Shown: positions 35,616 to 49,149 of the stretch, one piece after another | Layout: each line of letters opens with the position of its first letter | Position numbering within the stretch: position 1 is the first letter of the stretch | Origin: Microcebus murinus | Taxonomy: Eukaryota; Chordata; Mammalia; Primates; Cheirogaleidae | Assembly (NCBI RefSeq): GCF_040939455.1 | Contig: NC_134122.1 | Coordinates: 29,977,501 to 30,041,500 of the forward strand | DNA length: 64,000 bases | Reading direction: 5' to 3' | Position numbers and translations under genes: made by a program | Notes under the pieces: generated by a model | Told to the model about the DNA's origin: nothing | Databases searched by the model: none | What the model saw: only the letters and a program-made list of their open reading frames with translations

Positions 35616-35940
35616 GACACAAAAGAGCAAACATTGTGTGATTCCACTTATATAAACTATCTAGAACAGGCAAATGCACAAAGACAGAAAGTAGATTGGA
35701 GGTTATCAGGGACTGCATGGAGGAAGGAATCGAGAATTGTTGCTTCATGGCTACTGAGTTCCTATTTGGGGTGATGAAATGTTTTGGAAATGGAGAGCAG
35801 TGATGATTGCATACCATTGTAAATGTAATTAATGCCATCAAGCTATATACTTAAAAATGGTTATAATGTCAAATTTTATCTTATATATATTTTACCACAA
35901 TATTAATTACATAAGATAAGCTGTTTAAAAAAAGGAACAG
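35616..35940 (+). mobile_element. Old L1 3' end fragment
   Basis: The order 'gtgattccacttatataaac', 'gtagattggaggttatcagg', 'ggggtgatgaaatgttttgg', 'atacttaaaaatggttataa' is the signature of an old L1 3' UTR in sense orientation. Confidence 0.7.
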
Positions 35941-35999
35941 AACCTCCATAATATGCTGAAATAATTTTTAAAATATGGGAAAATAAATAAAATTAAAAA

Positions 36000-37590
<1,591 letters not shown>

Positions 37591-37595
37591 CAATT

Positions 37596-38033
37596 GCTAT
37601 GGTTTGAATGTGCCCTCCAAAACTCATGATGAAATTTAATTGCCATTGGCATGGTATTACGAGGTGGGACCTGGCCAGGCGCGGTGGCTCACGCCTGTAA
37701 TCCTAACACTCTGGAAGGCAGAGGTCGGTGGATTGCTCGAGGTCAGGAGTTCGAAACCAGCCTGAGCAAGTGCGAGACCCCGTCTCTACTATAAATAGAA
37801 AGAAATTAATTGGTCAACTAATATACATAGAAAAAATTAGCTGGGTATGGTGGCACATGCCTGTAGTCTCCCAGCTACTCGGGAGGCTGAGGCAGCAGGA
37901 TTGCTTGAGCCCAGGAGTTTGAGGTTGTTGTGAGCCAGGCTGATGCCATGGCACTCACTCTAGCCTGGGCAACAAAGTGAGACTCTGTCTCAAAAAAAAA
38001 AAAAAAAAAAAGAGGTGGGACCATTAAGAGGTG
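37596..38033 (+). mobile_element. MaLR/MST-like LTR fragment disrupted by an Alu
   Basis: 'tatggtttgaatgtgccctc' to 'gaaatttaattgccattggc', continuing after the Alu with 'ggaccattaagaggtgattg', resembles the start of MaLR-type LTRs. Only about 100 bp survive. The subfamily is tentative. Confidence 0.5.
37673..38011 (+). mobile_element. Young strepsirrhine Alu
   Basis: Full dimer with lemur linker and pure A-tail. The target-site duplication is gaggtgggacc (37661-37671 and 38012-38022). Confidence 0.95.
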
Positions 38034-38830
38034 ATTGCAATAAATAATTTTACTGAGTGCACACTGAACATTATTAAGACAGACCATATTCTGGGCCATG
38101 AAACAAGTCTAAATAAATTCAAAAGAATTCAACTCATACAAAATGACCACATGGAATTAAATTAGAAACCAATAACAGAAAGAACCTTAGAAAATGCCCC
38201 TAAATATTTGAAAATTAAATAATGAACTTCTCAATGGATCACAGAATAAACTAAAAAGGAAATTAGAGGCCAGGTGAGGTGGCTCACACCTATAATCCTA
38301 GCATTTTGGGAGTACAAGGTGTTAGGATTGCTTGAGGCTGGGAGTTCAAGACCAGCCTGAGCAAGAGTGAGACCCCATCTCTACAAAAAATAGAAAAATT
38401 ACCCAGGTGTGGTGGTTCTCGCCTGTAGCCCCACCTACTCAGGAGGCTAAGGCAGGAGGATCATCGCTGGAGTTCAGAAATTTGAGGTTGAAATGAGCTA
38501 TGATGACATCACTGCACTCTAGCCTGGGTGACAGAGCAAGACTTTGTCTATAAAATAAAATAAAATAAAATAAAATAAAATAAAATAAAGCACAGTGTAT
38601 CAGAAGGTGTGGGATGCTGCTAAAACAGTATTTAGGAAGAAATTTATAGCACAAAATGCTATACTAGAAAACAACAAAGCTCTCAAATCGATTATCTTAG
38701 CTTCAGGTTTAAGAAATTAGGAAAAGAAGAGCTAATAAACCCCCAAGCAAGTAGAAGAATGTAAATACTAAAGATCAGTGGGTAAATCAACAGATAAAAA
38801 TCAATGAAACCAAAAGTAGGTTCTTGGTCT
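38034..38830 (+). mobile_element. L1 ORF2 fragment interrupted by an Alu (38268-38590)
   Basis: 'gaccatattctgggccatga', 'ggaattaaattagaaaccaa' before the Alu and 'tatttaggaagaaatttata', 'atcaatgaaaccaaaagtag' after it follow the order of L1 ORF2 sequence. It is decayed. Confidence 0.8.
38268..38590 (+). mobile_element. Alu SINE with (TAAAA)n tail
   Basis: A diverged dimer ending 'gcactctagcctgggtgaca'. The tail (about 38546-38590) has become about eight uniform TAAAA units, a pentanucleotide microsatellite. Confidence 0.92.
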
Positions 38831-38849
38831 CGAACTCTTGACCTCAAGT

Positions 38850-39208
38850 TTTTTTTTGTTTTTCAGTTTTTTGGGGTTTTTTTTTTTTTTTTTTTTGGAG
38901 ATAGAGTCTCACTCTGTTGCCTGGGGTAGAGTGTGATGGCATCAGCCTAGCTCACAGCAACCTCAAACTCCTGGGCTCAAGTGATCCTCCTACCTCAGCC
39001 TCCCTAGTAGCTGGGGCTACAGGCAGGTACCACCACACCTAACTAATTTTTCTGTGTTAGTTGCCCAGCTAATTTCTTTCTAGTTTTAGTAGAGATGGGG
39101 TCTCATTCTTGCTAAGGCTGGTCTCAAACTTCTGACTTCAAGCGATCCTGCTGCCTCGGCCTCCCTGAGTGCTAGGATTACAGGTGTGAGCCACCATACC
39201 CAGCCTAA
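38850..39208 (-). mobile_element. Alu SINE, antisense, in L1
   Basis: Antisense dimer after two T-runs. The flanking aaaagtaggttcttgg (about 38812) and aaaacgtgggttcttgg (about 39208) form the target-site duplication. A 21-bp Alu-like scrap lies between the left target copy and the T-run (38828-38848). Confidence 0.9.
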
Positions 39209-40235
39209 AAACGTGGGTTCTTGGAGGTCAACAAACTCGATAAACCTTTAGTCAGACTAATCAGAACAAGAGAGAAATGACACAAATAATGAATATCAGA
39301 AATGAAAGAGACAATGTCACTGTAGACGCCACAGATGTATAAATAAGGGGATGTTATGAACAACTTATGACAATAAACTTAACAACTTAGAAAAAACAGA
39401 CAAATTCTTTGGAGAGCGTTAATTACCAAAGCTCATTCTAGCAAAAAAATACATAATTTCAATACTCCTATATTTATTAAAGAACTTAAAAAGTTTAAAA
39501 CTCTTCCCGCAAAGAAAACTCCAGGCCCAGATGGTTTCACTGGTGAATTCTACCAAACATATAATGACACTTACCCCAAAAAAAGATGTATGGATGGCAA
39601 TAAGGACATGCTCATTAGTCATTAGAGAAATGCAAATTGAATCATGAGATACCAACACATACCTATTATTATAACTTCTAAGACTGGGAAGACTGACCAT
39701 CCCAATTGTTAGGATGTAGAACAACTAGAATAATTCTCACCTTCCCCTGGTGACAATGTAAAATGTTTAAAACAATTTGGAAAACAGTGCAGTGGCTTCT
39801 TAAAAAGTGAAAAATATAAATACCATAAAATTCAGCCATTCCACTCCTAGGTATTTAACTAAGATAAATGAAATCATATGTCCACACAATGACTTGCACA
39901 TGAATGTTCTCAGTGGTCTTATTTGTAATAACTGAAACTTGGAAACAATACATATCAACAGGTAAGCAGATAAATAAATTGTGCTATGTCCTTGCTACTA
40001 CCCATCAATAAAAAGGAATGGACTATTGATATACATAACAACTTGGATGATTCTCAAAATTATTATTGAGTGGAAGTAACAAGACAAAAAGAGTACATTC
40101 CGTATGATGCCATTTATACAAACTTCTGGAAAATGCAATCTATACCAGCAGAAAGCAGATCAGTGGTTCCCTGGGGACAGGGGTGGGAGGGTGTGGCAGA
40201 AATAGGCAAGAGGAAGGGATTTAACATGATCTGAC
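39209..40235 (+). mobile_element. L1 ORF2 and 3' fragment
   Basis: The stretch at about 39519-39560 reads PGPDGFTGEFYQ in one frame, the reverse-transcriptase region of L1 ORF2. From about 39585 it jumps to the 3' part ('attcagccattccactccta', 'ttgaagttatg'-free 3' end with 'gatcagtggttccctgggga'), implying an internal deletion. Multiple stops. Confidence 0.85.
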
Positions 40236-40340
40236 ATTGGGCCAGGAGTTGGAGGTTGCAGTGAGCTATGACGACACAACTACACTCTACCCAGGGCGAC
40301 AGAGTGAGGCTCTGTCTCAAAGAAAAAGAAAAAAAAGACA
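40236..40340 (+). mobile_element. Alu right-arm fragment
   Basis: Only the right-arm end is present, 'gccaggagttggaggttgca' to 'ctctgtctcaaagaaaaag'. Confidence 0.8.
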
Positions 40341-40529
40341 ATGAAATAGTAAAATAACTAAGGAAGTATGGGTATTCTTTTATAATATTCTTGGATAAGA
40401 TCCAACTTTTTTCTACCTCAGAAGAGAAAATAAAAGACTTTTATATTATTATAAGAAAAGACTTAGTAAATTATAATTAAGTTTAAAATATCTGCAAAAT
40501 TCATGAGCTTTGTTTTAAAATAAAAGGTA

Positions 40530-40845
40530 ATTTTTTTGTTTGTTTTTGAGACAGAGCCTCCCTCTGTCACCCTGGAAGAGTGCTGTGGTGTCAGCCTAGC
40601 TCACAGCAACCTCAAACTCCTGGGCTTAACCGATCCTCCTGCCTCAGCCTCCTGAGTAGCTGGGACTACAGGCATGGGCCACAAAGCCTGGCTAATTTTT
40701 AAGAGACAGAGTCTTACTGTGTTGCCCAGGCTGGAGTTCAGTGGCACCATCATAGCTCACTGCAACTTTGAACTGGCCTCAAGCAATCCTCCTGCTTTGG
40801 CCTCCCAAAGTGCTGGTATTAGAGGTGCAAGCCACTGTGCCCAGC
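40530..40845 (-). mobile_element. Alu SINE, antisense, old dimer
   Basis: Starts with a T-rich head and 'gagacagagcctccctctgt', then the left arm 'gtgttgcccaggctggagtt' and ends 'gccactgtgcccagc'. More diverged than its neighbours. Confidence 0.9.
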
Positions 40846-40954
40846 ATATTCTTATTTTTGATGTTCAAATTGCCACTCTTTGGCCAGTGGATGTCCTGTT
40901 AAGCTGCCTCTTTGTTTTTTGTAGTGATATATCTCCAATTAGCATTTAAAAGCA

Positions 40955-40965
<11 letters not shown>

Positions 40966-40994
<29 letters not shown>

Positions 40995-41306
40995 AGACAG
41001 AGTCTCGCTTGTTGCCCAGGCTAGAGTGAGTGCCATGGCGTCAGCCTAGCTCACAGCAACCTCAAACTCCTGGCTCAAGCAATCCTGCTGCCTCAGCCTC
41101 CCAAGTAGCTGGGACTACAGGCATGCGCCACCATGCCCAGCTAATTTTATATATATATTAGTTGGCCAATTAATTTATTTCTATTTATAGTAGAGACGGG
41201 GTCTCGCTCTTGCTCAGGCTGGTTTCGAACTCCTGACCTCGAGCAATCCGCCCGCCTCAGCCTCCCAGAGTGCTAGGATTACAGGCGTGAGCCACCGCGC
41301 CCGGCT
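40966..41306 (-). mobile_element. Young strepsirrhine Alu, antisense
   Basis: Full antisense dimer behind a T-run of more than 30 bases, with the lemur linker. The target-site duplication is cacccttgctttt (40953 onward and 41307 onward). Confidence 0.95.
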
Positions 41307-41517
41307 CACCCTTGCTTTTTGACAACAAGATGTGCTAGGCCCATTTTAAGGTTCTCTGCCTCAAACATGGAATCTGCTACTCTTTCCAAGGAGCCTCAGC
41401 CCTGTACTATTCAAACATCCTTTACAGACCAAAATCTTGGCCATAGGAATACAGATTTTTATGGTTTCACAAGAGTACTGAGGGCATTGTGGGAGGACAG
41501 AACAAAAACAAATTACC

Positions 41518-41640
41518 ACTCGGGCTTGGTGGCTCACACCTGTAATCCTAGCACTCTGGGAGGCCGAGGTGGGAGGATTGCTTGCACTCAGGAGTTTGAG
41601 ACCAGCCTGAGCAAGAGCGAGACCCCGTCTCTACTAAAAT
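41518..41640 (+). mobile_element. Alu left-arm fragment
   Basis: Left arm only, 'ggtggctcacacctgtaatc' to 'gagaccccgtctctactaaa', then unrelated AT-rich sequence. Confidence 0.85.
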
Positions 41641-41999
41641 ATGATAAAATTTGAAAATAAAAACAAGAATAAAGTTATGACCAATGGAGTAGCTAAGTTT
41701 GTGAAAGACCATAAGTCTATGATACTTGAAAGGGACAAATATTTTAGAATGTGAATAACGTGGTGTTAAGATTTTCCACTGAAACTCAAAATTGCAAAAG
41801 ATGTGAACTGCCAGAGCTAGATCATCAAATGCAAAATTTACAAAGGAGATAGTCACGGCTGATTCTGTGTCTCCTGAATCCACTCACCTACTTCAAGTAT
41901 AAAAGTTTTGGGAGAAAAGGGAGGGGAAACCGAGTCTCTCCCAGGGAGGCAGGATGGTGGGCAAGAGCTCTCAGACCCTCTGGAGAGCCAGGCACACTC
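41641..41999. other. Unassigned sequence between Alu and L1 fragments
   Basis: No gene. AT-rich, with a GC-richer stretch at about 41910-42000. I see no assignable repeat. Confidence 0.4.
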
Positions 42000-42846
42000 C
42001 CTGCAGTCAAGCAACAGTGAACTATTCTATGGGCAAAAGATATGAACAGCCAGTTTTCAAAAGAAGATATGCAAATGGCCAATAAACATATGAAAAAATG
42101 CTCAACATCATTAATCATCAGGGAAATGCAAATTAAAACCACAATGAGACACCACCTTACCCCTGTCAGAAGGGCCATTATGAAAAGTCAAAAAACAATA
42201 GATGTTGGCTCAGATGCAGTGAAAAGGGAACACTTATGCACTGTTGGTAGGAATGTAAATTAGTACAACCTCTATGAAAAACAGAACGGAGGAGATTCCT
42301 CGAAGAACTAGAAGTAGACCTACTATTCAATCCGGCAATCCCACTACTGGGTAGCTACCCCAAGGAAAAGAAGTCATTATATCCAAAAGACAGCTATACT
42401 CACAGGTTTATTGCAGCACAATTCACAATTGCAAAGGTAGGAAGTCAACCTAAGTGCCCATCAGCTGATAAGTACACAAAGGCACAGACAAACACACCAT
42501 GGAGTACTACTCAGCCATCAAAAAGAATGAAATAATGTCTTTTACAGCAACCTGGATGGAACTGGAGACTATTATCCTAAGTGAAGTATGTCAGGCACAG
42601 AAAACAAATACCACGTGTTCTCACTTATACACGAGAGCTAAGTGATGGGTATGTGTGGCCATGGACAGTGACATAACGGACATCGGAGACTACAGGTAAG
42701 GGGGGGGATGAAAAATTACCTATTGGGTACAAAGTAACACTATTCAGGTGATGGGTACACTAAAAGCCCTGACTTCATCACTGTACAATTTATCCATGTA
42801 ACAAAAAACTATTTGTACCCCCTAAATCTATTGAAATTTCTTAAAA
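42000..42846 (+). mobile_element. L1 3' end fragment
   Basis: The ORF2 tail and 3' UTR are recognisable: 'gccagttttcaaaagaagat', 'aaaaccacaatgagacacca', 'ggagtactactcagccatca', 'taaaagccctgacttcatca'. It is 5'-truncated, stop-containing and relatively well preserved. Confidence 0.9.
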
Positions 42847-44639
42847 AGAATGAACTGTTCTCCATCTCTTGTCTGGAAAAGCTAAAGCAGCCTGTGGCCT
42901 TGGGAGGAGGCTGCACCCCTAGAGTTTATCTGGGAAGGGCAGATGTGAGTACTTGCTGTGGATCAAAGAGACGCAGTGTCAGATCCTCTGAAGGCTAGGA
43001 GAAAGTGCCCCGAGAGAAGAGGAGAAAGCTCTGGACTGGGGCATAATAAACGGCCTGACTCTAAAAAGAGTTCGTTGTTTCTTTAACAGCCAAATCTGTT
43101 GGCCTTGTTGACACTCCTGGGTGAATTTAAGATGGACTCATAACTGGCTCTGAGTTGGGACTGTGTTTTGTGACATAAAGTGACCTTATGTCCCTTTAGG
43201 ACTAAGGACAGTGGCACCTGCCTAAGATTTTATCCTGTGGTGGGAGGAGATTATCTACTGAATAAATTTTTATCTTTCAACTCCTTGCTAGCAAATCTAC
43301 TACATTTTTTCCTTGAAAGAAGAAAATGATAGTAAATGTTTCAGAAAGTGTATCTACTACGAAGTGCAGTAATTCTGTTTTGTTTTACACAGTGATTTTG
43401 TTCAAAACTGTGCTGAACTGTTGGCTGACACCAGCCTCTTCCCTGGAACGCCATCAACTGCCCTGACTTCCCACCTCAGAGGGAACCCTGTGTCCAGAAG
43501 TTCGGGTCTTGGGTGAGGGCACAGTGGAAGTTTGATCAACATTGATTCGAGAATTTTTCCTTTGTGAACTGAGACTAAAAAGGCTTCCTTTGAGCAAGCA
43601 CCCAGGGCTACCAGTCGGAGTCTGTTTTCCCTTCTCTTGGCAAGCCATGAGAAAGAAAACACCACAAAGCAATTCCTAACAATGGGTGCCAACATGAAAC
43701 AAATACCCCAAGTGTGTGCCAAGTCGGAGGCGCAATTAAACACAGCAGTTTGACAGCGCATTCCTAGGGGAATATACCCTCAGGACAAAAAGAACTACAA
43801 AGAAATCTTAAACAGCACTCAGTACTTGTATTGTTAGCAAGAGCACTGGGATTACTATTTTCAATTTATTTTATATATGGAATGGAAAGCAAATACCTAA
43901 CAGTGTTCACATTATTAGCACCCAAGATGAAGAAAAAGAGACACAAATGTTAAATCAAAGACGTTAAAACCTTACAATTTTTAATTTAAGGGGGAAATAT
44001 TGGCATGTACACATAATTTTTTTTTTATTTTCTATAATATTTCTTTTCCAGATGTGTCCACCAAAAAGGTTCAGAAACAATAGCAACAACCCAGCAGCAA
44101 GACCATCCCTCGTGCCTGACTATGGTCTTTAAATCTTTCTCTCTAAAAGGAATTAGGGCTCCCTGGAGAAATGGCTGATCCCAGGTTTGCGGCAAGAAAT
44201 GCAGAGAAAGAGCCTACAAAATCTAGTCATGCCAGAAATCGAAGAAATTAAAGATGACCAAGGTCTTTCTAAAAAGACACAGCAGTCAAATTGAAGAGGC
44301 TCCTACCAGCCCAAAATGCAACAATCTGAGCCTCAAAAAAGAATGATGACAGCAATGAATTGAAGCACAAATGTAATCCCGGTCTAATCAAGAAAAAATA
44401 TCAGACAGATCCCAACAGAGGAACGTCTCACAAAATACCTGACCAGTATTTCTCAGAACTGCCAGAGTCATCAAAAACAAGGAAAGTCTGAGAAACTCAC
44501 ACAGCCAAGAGGAGCCTAAGGAGACATGACAATGAAATGTAATGTGGTGTCCTGGATGGTCACATCAGAACAGAATGTCCCCAACAGAATGCATCTCGTG
44601 CAGAGAGGGCTCTGAACAACAGGCTAATAGGAGGACCTG
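42847..44639. other. Unassigned sequence; possible old repeats
   Basis: No supported exon. About 44440-44580 ('gaaactcacacagccaagag', 'gtggtgtcctggatggtcac') resembles a common mammalian interspersed repeat of uncertain family. The open frames at 43402-43761 on the minus strand show no recognisable domain. Confidence 0.4.
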
Positions 44640-45560
44640 CCCATTGTGGTCAGAAAATACACTCTGTATGATTTCAACCTTTTGAAATAAATTGAGATTT
44701 GTTTTATGGCCCAAGAACATGATCTACCTTGGTGACTGCTCCATGCACTCTTGAAGAAAATGTGTATTCCGCTGCCGTAGGGTGAAATGTTCTATATATT
44801 TCAATTAGGTCAAGATGGTTGAGAGTATTGCTCAATTCTTCTATATCCTTTCTATATCCTTTGTCTTCTTTTTAGAAGATCAATTGCTGAGGGAGCAGTG
44901 TTAAAATTTCCAAACATGACTGTGGGTTTGCTTACTTCTCCTTTTAGTTCTCTGTCAGGTTTTTGTTCTCCTTGTATGTTCAGTTCTGTTATTAGTTAGA
45001 CCCATACACACTTAGGATTGTTACGTCTTTTTGATGAATTGACCTTTTTATTATTGAGAAATGTCCCTCTTTATCTCTGGTAGTGATCTTGGTATTATAG
45101 CCTGCTTGGTTAATAATGTAGCCACACCAGCTTTCTCATAGTTGGTGTGTGCAGGGTACATCTTTCTGCAAGCTTTTATTTTCAATGTGTCTGTGTTTAT
45201 ACTTAAAGTGTATTGCTTGTAAAAAAAGTGTATGATTGCTTTGTTGTTGTTTTTTTATTAATCCATTCTGACAGTCTCTGCCTTTCCATTGGAGAGTTTA
45301 AGATGCTACATTTAATGATTGTCTATCATCTTGCTATCTGATTTCTATTCAGCCCATCTGGTTTTCCTTTCCTTTAATCTTTTGGATGAATTGAATGTAA
45401 TTTTTATTCTGTTTTATATCCTTTATACCTTTTTATTTTTTTTCTAATCCTTAATCTGGGGATTAAAATACATATTTTACTTTATTACAATAAATGTATC
45501 TTGAATTAGTGTTTTTACCACTTTGAGAAAAATGTAAGAACTTTACAACAGTATAATTTC
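44640..45560 (-). mobile_element. L1 ORF2 fragment, antisense
   Basis: The antisense L1 pattern is clear: 'ttgtggtcagaaaatacact', 'gacctttttattattgagaa', 'agcctgcttggttaataatg', 'cagtctctgcctttccattg'. Confidence 0.85.
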
Positions 45561-45647
45561 ATTTACATCTCCTTCCCTCTGCCATTTTTGTTGTAATATA
45601 GTTTATTTCTACATATGTTAGATATCCCAGTATATACTGTTATTTGG

Positions 45648-45770
45648 TTTCAAGAAATGGGATCTTACTATGTTGCTGAGGCTGGCTTTGAACTCCTGGG
45701 CTCAAGTGATGCTCCTGCCTCAGCCTCCGGAGTGGCTGGGACTACAGGTGCATGCTACTGTGCTTGGCTG
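45648..45770 (-). mobile_element. Alu-related monomer, antisense
   Basis: Single arm: 'actatgttgctgaggctggc', 'ggctcaagtgatgctcctgc', 'ggactacaggtgcatgctac'. Confidence 0.75.
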
Positions 45771-46680
45771 TTATTTAACAGCTTTGCGGTATCACTGACA
45801 TATAAAAATTGTATACATCTAGGCTGACCACAGTTGGCTCACACCTGTAATCCCAGGGCTTTGGGAGGCCAAGGTGGGAAGATCACTTGAGGCCAGGAGT
45901 TTAGGAATAGCCTGGGCAACATAGCAAGACCTTATCTCTACAAAAAATTTAAAAAATTAGCTGGGAATGGGGCATACACCTATAGTCACAACTACTCAGG
46001 AGGCTGAGGCAGGAGGATCTCTTGAACCCAGCAGTTTGAGGTTACAGTGAGCTATGATTGCATCACGGCACTCCTCACTGAGCAACAGAGTGAGACCCTG
46101 TCTCAAAAAAAAAATTGTGTATATCTAAGGTGTACAACTTGATGTTTTGAAATGATCACAATGCAGCTAATTAACATATCCAACACCTCATACAGTTACC
46201 ATTTATGTGTGTGTGTTTGTGTGTGTGGTGAGAAAATTTAAGATCCATCCTCTTAGAAAATTTTAAGTGTACAATAAAGTGTTATTAATGATAGTCACCA
46301 TTAGATCTCTAGAATTATTTCATCTTGCATAACTGAAACTTTGTACTCTTTGAACAACCTTGCCCCATATCCGCCTCTTACCATCCCCTGGCAACCTCCA
46401 TCCTATTGTCTGCTTCCTGAGGTTGACTATTCTAGATCCCATGTATGAGTGAGATCCTGCAGCAATTATCTTTTTCTGTCTGGTTTATTCCACTTAGCAT
46501 GATGCCCTCTAGGTTCACCCATGTTAACACTTGGCAGCATTTCATTTTTTAAGGCTGAATAATATTCCATGGTATATATAATGCAATATATTTAACATAT
46601 ATTAATATATATCAGATTTTATTTATCAATTCATCCATCAAGGGACATTTAGGTTATTTCCATCTCTTTTTTTTATTTTT
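45771..46680 (-). mobile_element. Old L1 3' end, antisense, interrupted by an Alu
   Basis: Antisense L1 3' sequence: 'gatcacaatgcagctaatta', 'tggcaacctccatcctattg', 'taatattccatggtatatat'. It includes a short (GT)n run near 46207-46228. Confidence 0.8.
45824..46106 (+). mobile_element. Alu SINE, old dimer
   Basis: Full dimer without the lemur-specific linker, hence an older subfamily. The flanks attgtatacatctagg and attgtgtatatctaagg form a diverged target-site duplication. Confidence 0.9.
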
Positions 46681-47969
46681 CAGGCGAAGCCTTTATGACT
46701 GATGGCCTATTTTCCCTGTAAAAAGAGGGAAAGTGTAGGAAGCCCTTAAGGCCAAGGGTGCAGACCCTGCTGCTCACACTGGGTCTGCTCACACAGGGGG
46801 CTCTGAGGAGCTGGTCACATTCCCAGTCCAAGATCATCTGGCCGGCTGGTGAGACAGAGATGTCCTCACAGAAGGAAATTCAGCAGAGAGAATTGTCAGG
46901 TGCTTCATGTGGCCCCTCCTATTCTGTAGCAGCCTCAGGAGATAAAGGTGCAAATCCTGAGAGTGTGAGTTGACTCAAGCTGCATATGAGTCAGCAAGGG
47001 GTGAAGGGTTTCCAAATAAAGAACATGCAAACTCAACTGCTACCCAAAGCCCCAGTAAAAGGAGGCAATGTCTAATCCTGCCCCTACCTCACTGTGCCCC
47101 CATCGCACCTGAACTTCTGTTTTCTGCACAGCTCTGCCCTGTCCCTAGGGAGAGACCTGCATGATGCTGAATGAGGCTAAATGAGAGGCCACAGAGGTGT
47201 GGATGGGTTCTATGGGGTCCCTGAGGAACAGAGAAGGGGGAGGTGAGGCCAGCTGCAGGGAGAAAGCAGAGCCCAATGCATAAGGAACTTTAAGCCAAGC
47301 AGATGGGTAGCCTAGTGGCATTATATTAATAGCATAATAATTAACCACAGAGGCTTTGGAGTAAGACATTATATTTGAACCAGTCCCATCATTTACTGCT
47401 ATGTGACTTTAGGCAGATTACTTAACCTCTCTGAGTCAAGTTTCCTTATGTAAAAAAAAAAAAAAAAAAAAATGGAGATTAAAAAAATAGTTTCTTCTAA
47501 GACTTTCATTCCCAGTAATGGCACATTAAAGTATCTCCAACTCACTCACTCCCTGAGTAAGTTAGAAAGCTGGTCAGAATATTTTTTTTAAATCTGCTAA
47601 AAGGCATTGGAATGTTAAGGCAGCGAAGAATTATAAGGCTAAGGTCTGGGAACAGACAGAAATCCAGAGAGGTGAGCCCAGCATTTCAAACGACTTTTTC
47701 TGGAGTTGCCTGCCAATTTGGAAGAGGTGCTGAATGTCTAAAAGACTGAGCAGCCTTTTGACAGCCTTGTTGGGCTAGTGAACAATTATTTGAACACAAG
47801 ACCTGCCAAGGCTGGGGGGCCCTATTAAAGTCTCTGTGCTTTGGAGTGAAAACCACAAAAGGCTGCATCCTAGGAGTCAGCGTGAACCAGAAATAGACCA
47901 GCCCTCACATGGAATGAAGGCCAGCTTCTAATCATCTCAATTCCTGAAATTGAATGAAGCCAATCACAG
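46681..47969. other. Unassigned sequence with a MIR remnant
   Basis: No gene seen. A MIR remnant lies at about 47330-47510 ('ctatgtgactttaggcagat', 'acttaacctctctgagtcaa') with an expanded A-run (47453-47472). Confidence 0.5.
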
Positions 47970-48330
47970 ATTGCTAGAACCCTCAAACACTAGCAATGTA
48001 TATCCTGGCAGAAGCAAATTTAAATCCTCTCTGGAGGTAGTTAACACTACCCATTAAAAATTAAAATAAACAAGCACACTAAGAGACTGGATATCATGGA
48101 GGAAATCCAGCAGAAACAACAGATAATAGAAACAGATATACAAGGCCTTCAAATATTGGAGTTATCAGCAAAAAAAAAAATTAATATGCTTACTATGCTC
48201 AAGAAAATAAAAGACAAGATTGAGAACTTTAGCAGAGAACTAGAAAATATAAAAAGGACACAGCAGATTTTAAAAGGAACAGAAATTTTAGAACTAAAAA
48301 AATACAATAACCTAAGAGTTTAATGGACAG
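47970..48330 (+). mobile_element. L1 ORF1-side fragment
   Basis: A 75-codon residual frame (48096-48323) has coiled-coil-like, Lys/Glu/Leu/Ile-rich composition with 'gaggaaatccagcagaaaca', typical of old L1 ORF1 sequence. Confidence 0.6.
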
Positions 48331-48718
48331 GTTTCATAACAAATTTATATACAGATGAAGAACTATAAGGACAAATAAAATCACATAGTAACATATATAT
48401 TTAAATCTATAAATTTGTATTAAATATACATTGACTAAAATTTCTAATTAGAAGACAAAGATTGCTATTATTTATATATATATTTTAAATCTAACAATCT
48501 GGTGTTTGTATGAGACAAATATAAAGCATTATAATACAGAAAGGTTAAAAGTAAAAAGTTGGCAAAAGGACACAAACAACGAAAAGTAAGATACAGAGAT
48601 AGTATCAGAAAAAGAGAACTTTAAGGTGAAATCATTCCTCATGATAAAGAGTAATTCTTCTCTATAATAAAAAGTTAAATTCACCAGGAAAATATAATAA
48701 TTCTACATTTGTCTATAT
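48331..48718. other. Very AT-rich sequence, probably decayed L1
   Basis: No gene. Low GC and A-rich on the + strand, bounded by L1 fragments. Confidence 0.45.
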
Positions 48719-48734
48719 CTACTAATATTGTCTT

Positions 48735-49069
48735 TTCTTTTTTTTTTTTTTTGAGACAGAGTCTCGCTTTGTTGCCCAGGCTAGAGTGAGTGCCGTGGAG
48801 TCAGCCTAGCTCATGGCAACCTCAAACTCCTGGGCTCAAGCAATCCTTCTGCCCCAGGCTCCTGAGTAGCTGGGACTACAGGCATGCGCCACCATGCCCG
48901 GCTAATTTTTTCTATATATAGTAGTTGGCCAATTAATTTCTTTCTATTTATAGTAGAGAAGGGGTCTTGCTCTTGCTCAGGCTGGTTTCGAACTCCTGAC
49001 CTCGAGCAATCCGCCCGCCTTGGCCTCCCAGAGTGCTAGGATTATAGGCATGAGCCACTCTGCCCGGCC
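48735..49069 (-). mobile_element. Young strepsirrhine Alu, antisense, perfect target-site duplication
   Basis: ctactaatattgtctt is found at 48719-48734 and 49070-49085. Full antisense dimer with the lemur linker. Confidence 0.97.
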
Positions 49070-49149
49070 CTACTAATATTGTCTTAAAATGAATAAAGCA
49101 AAAATTAACAGATCTGCCAGGATAAATAGCAAAATCCCCAGAAGTAGAT

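Noticed and set aside
43402..43761. 119-codon minus-strand frame in the intergenic block
   Set aside because: No recognisable domain, no promoter or splice context, and surrounded by old repeats.
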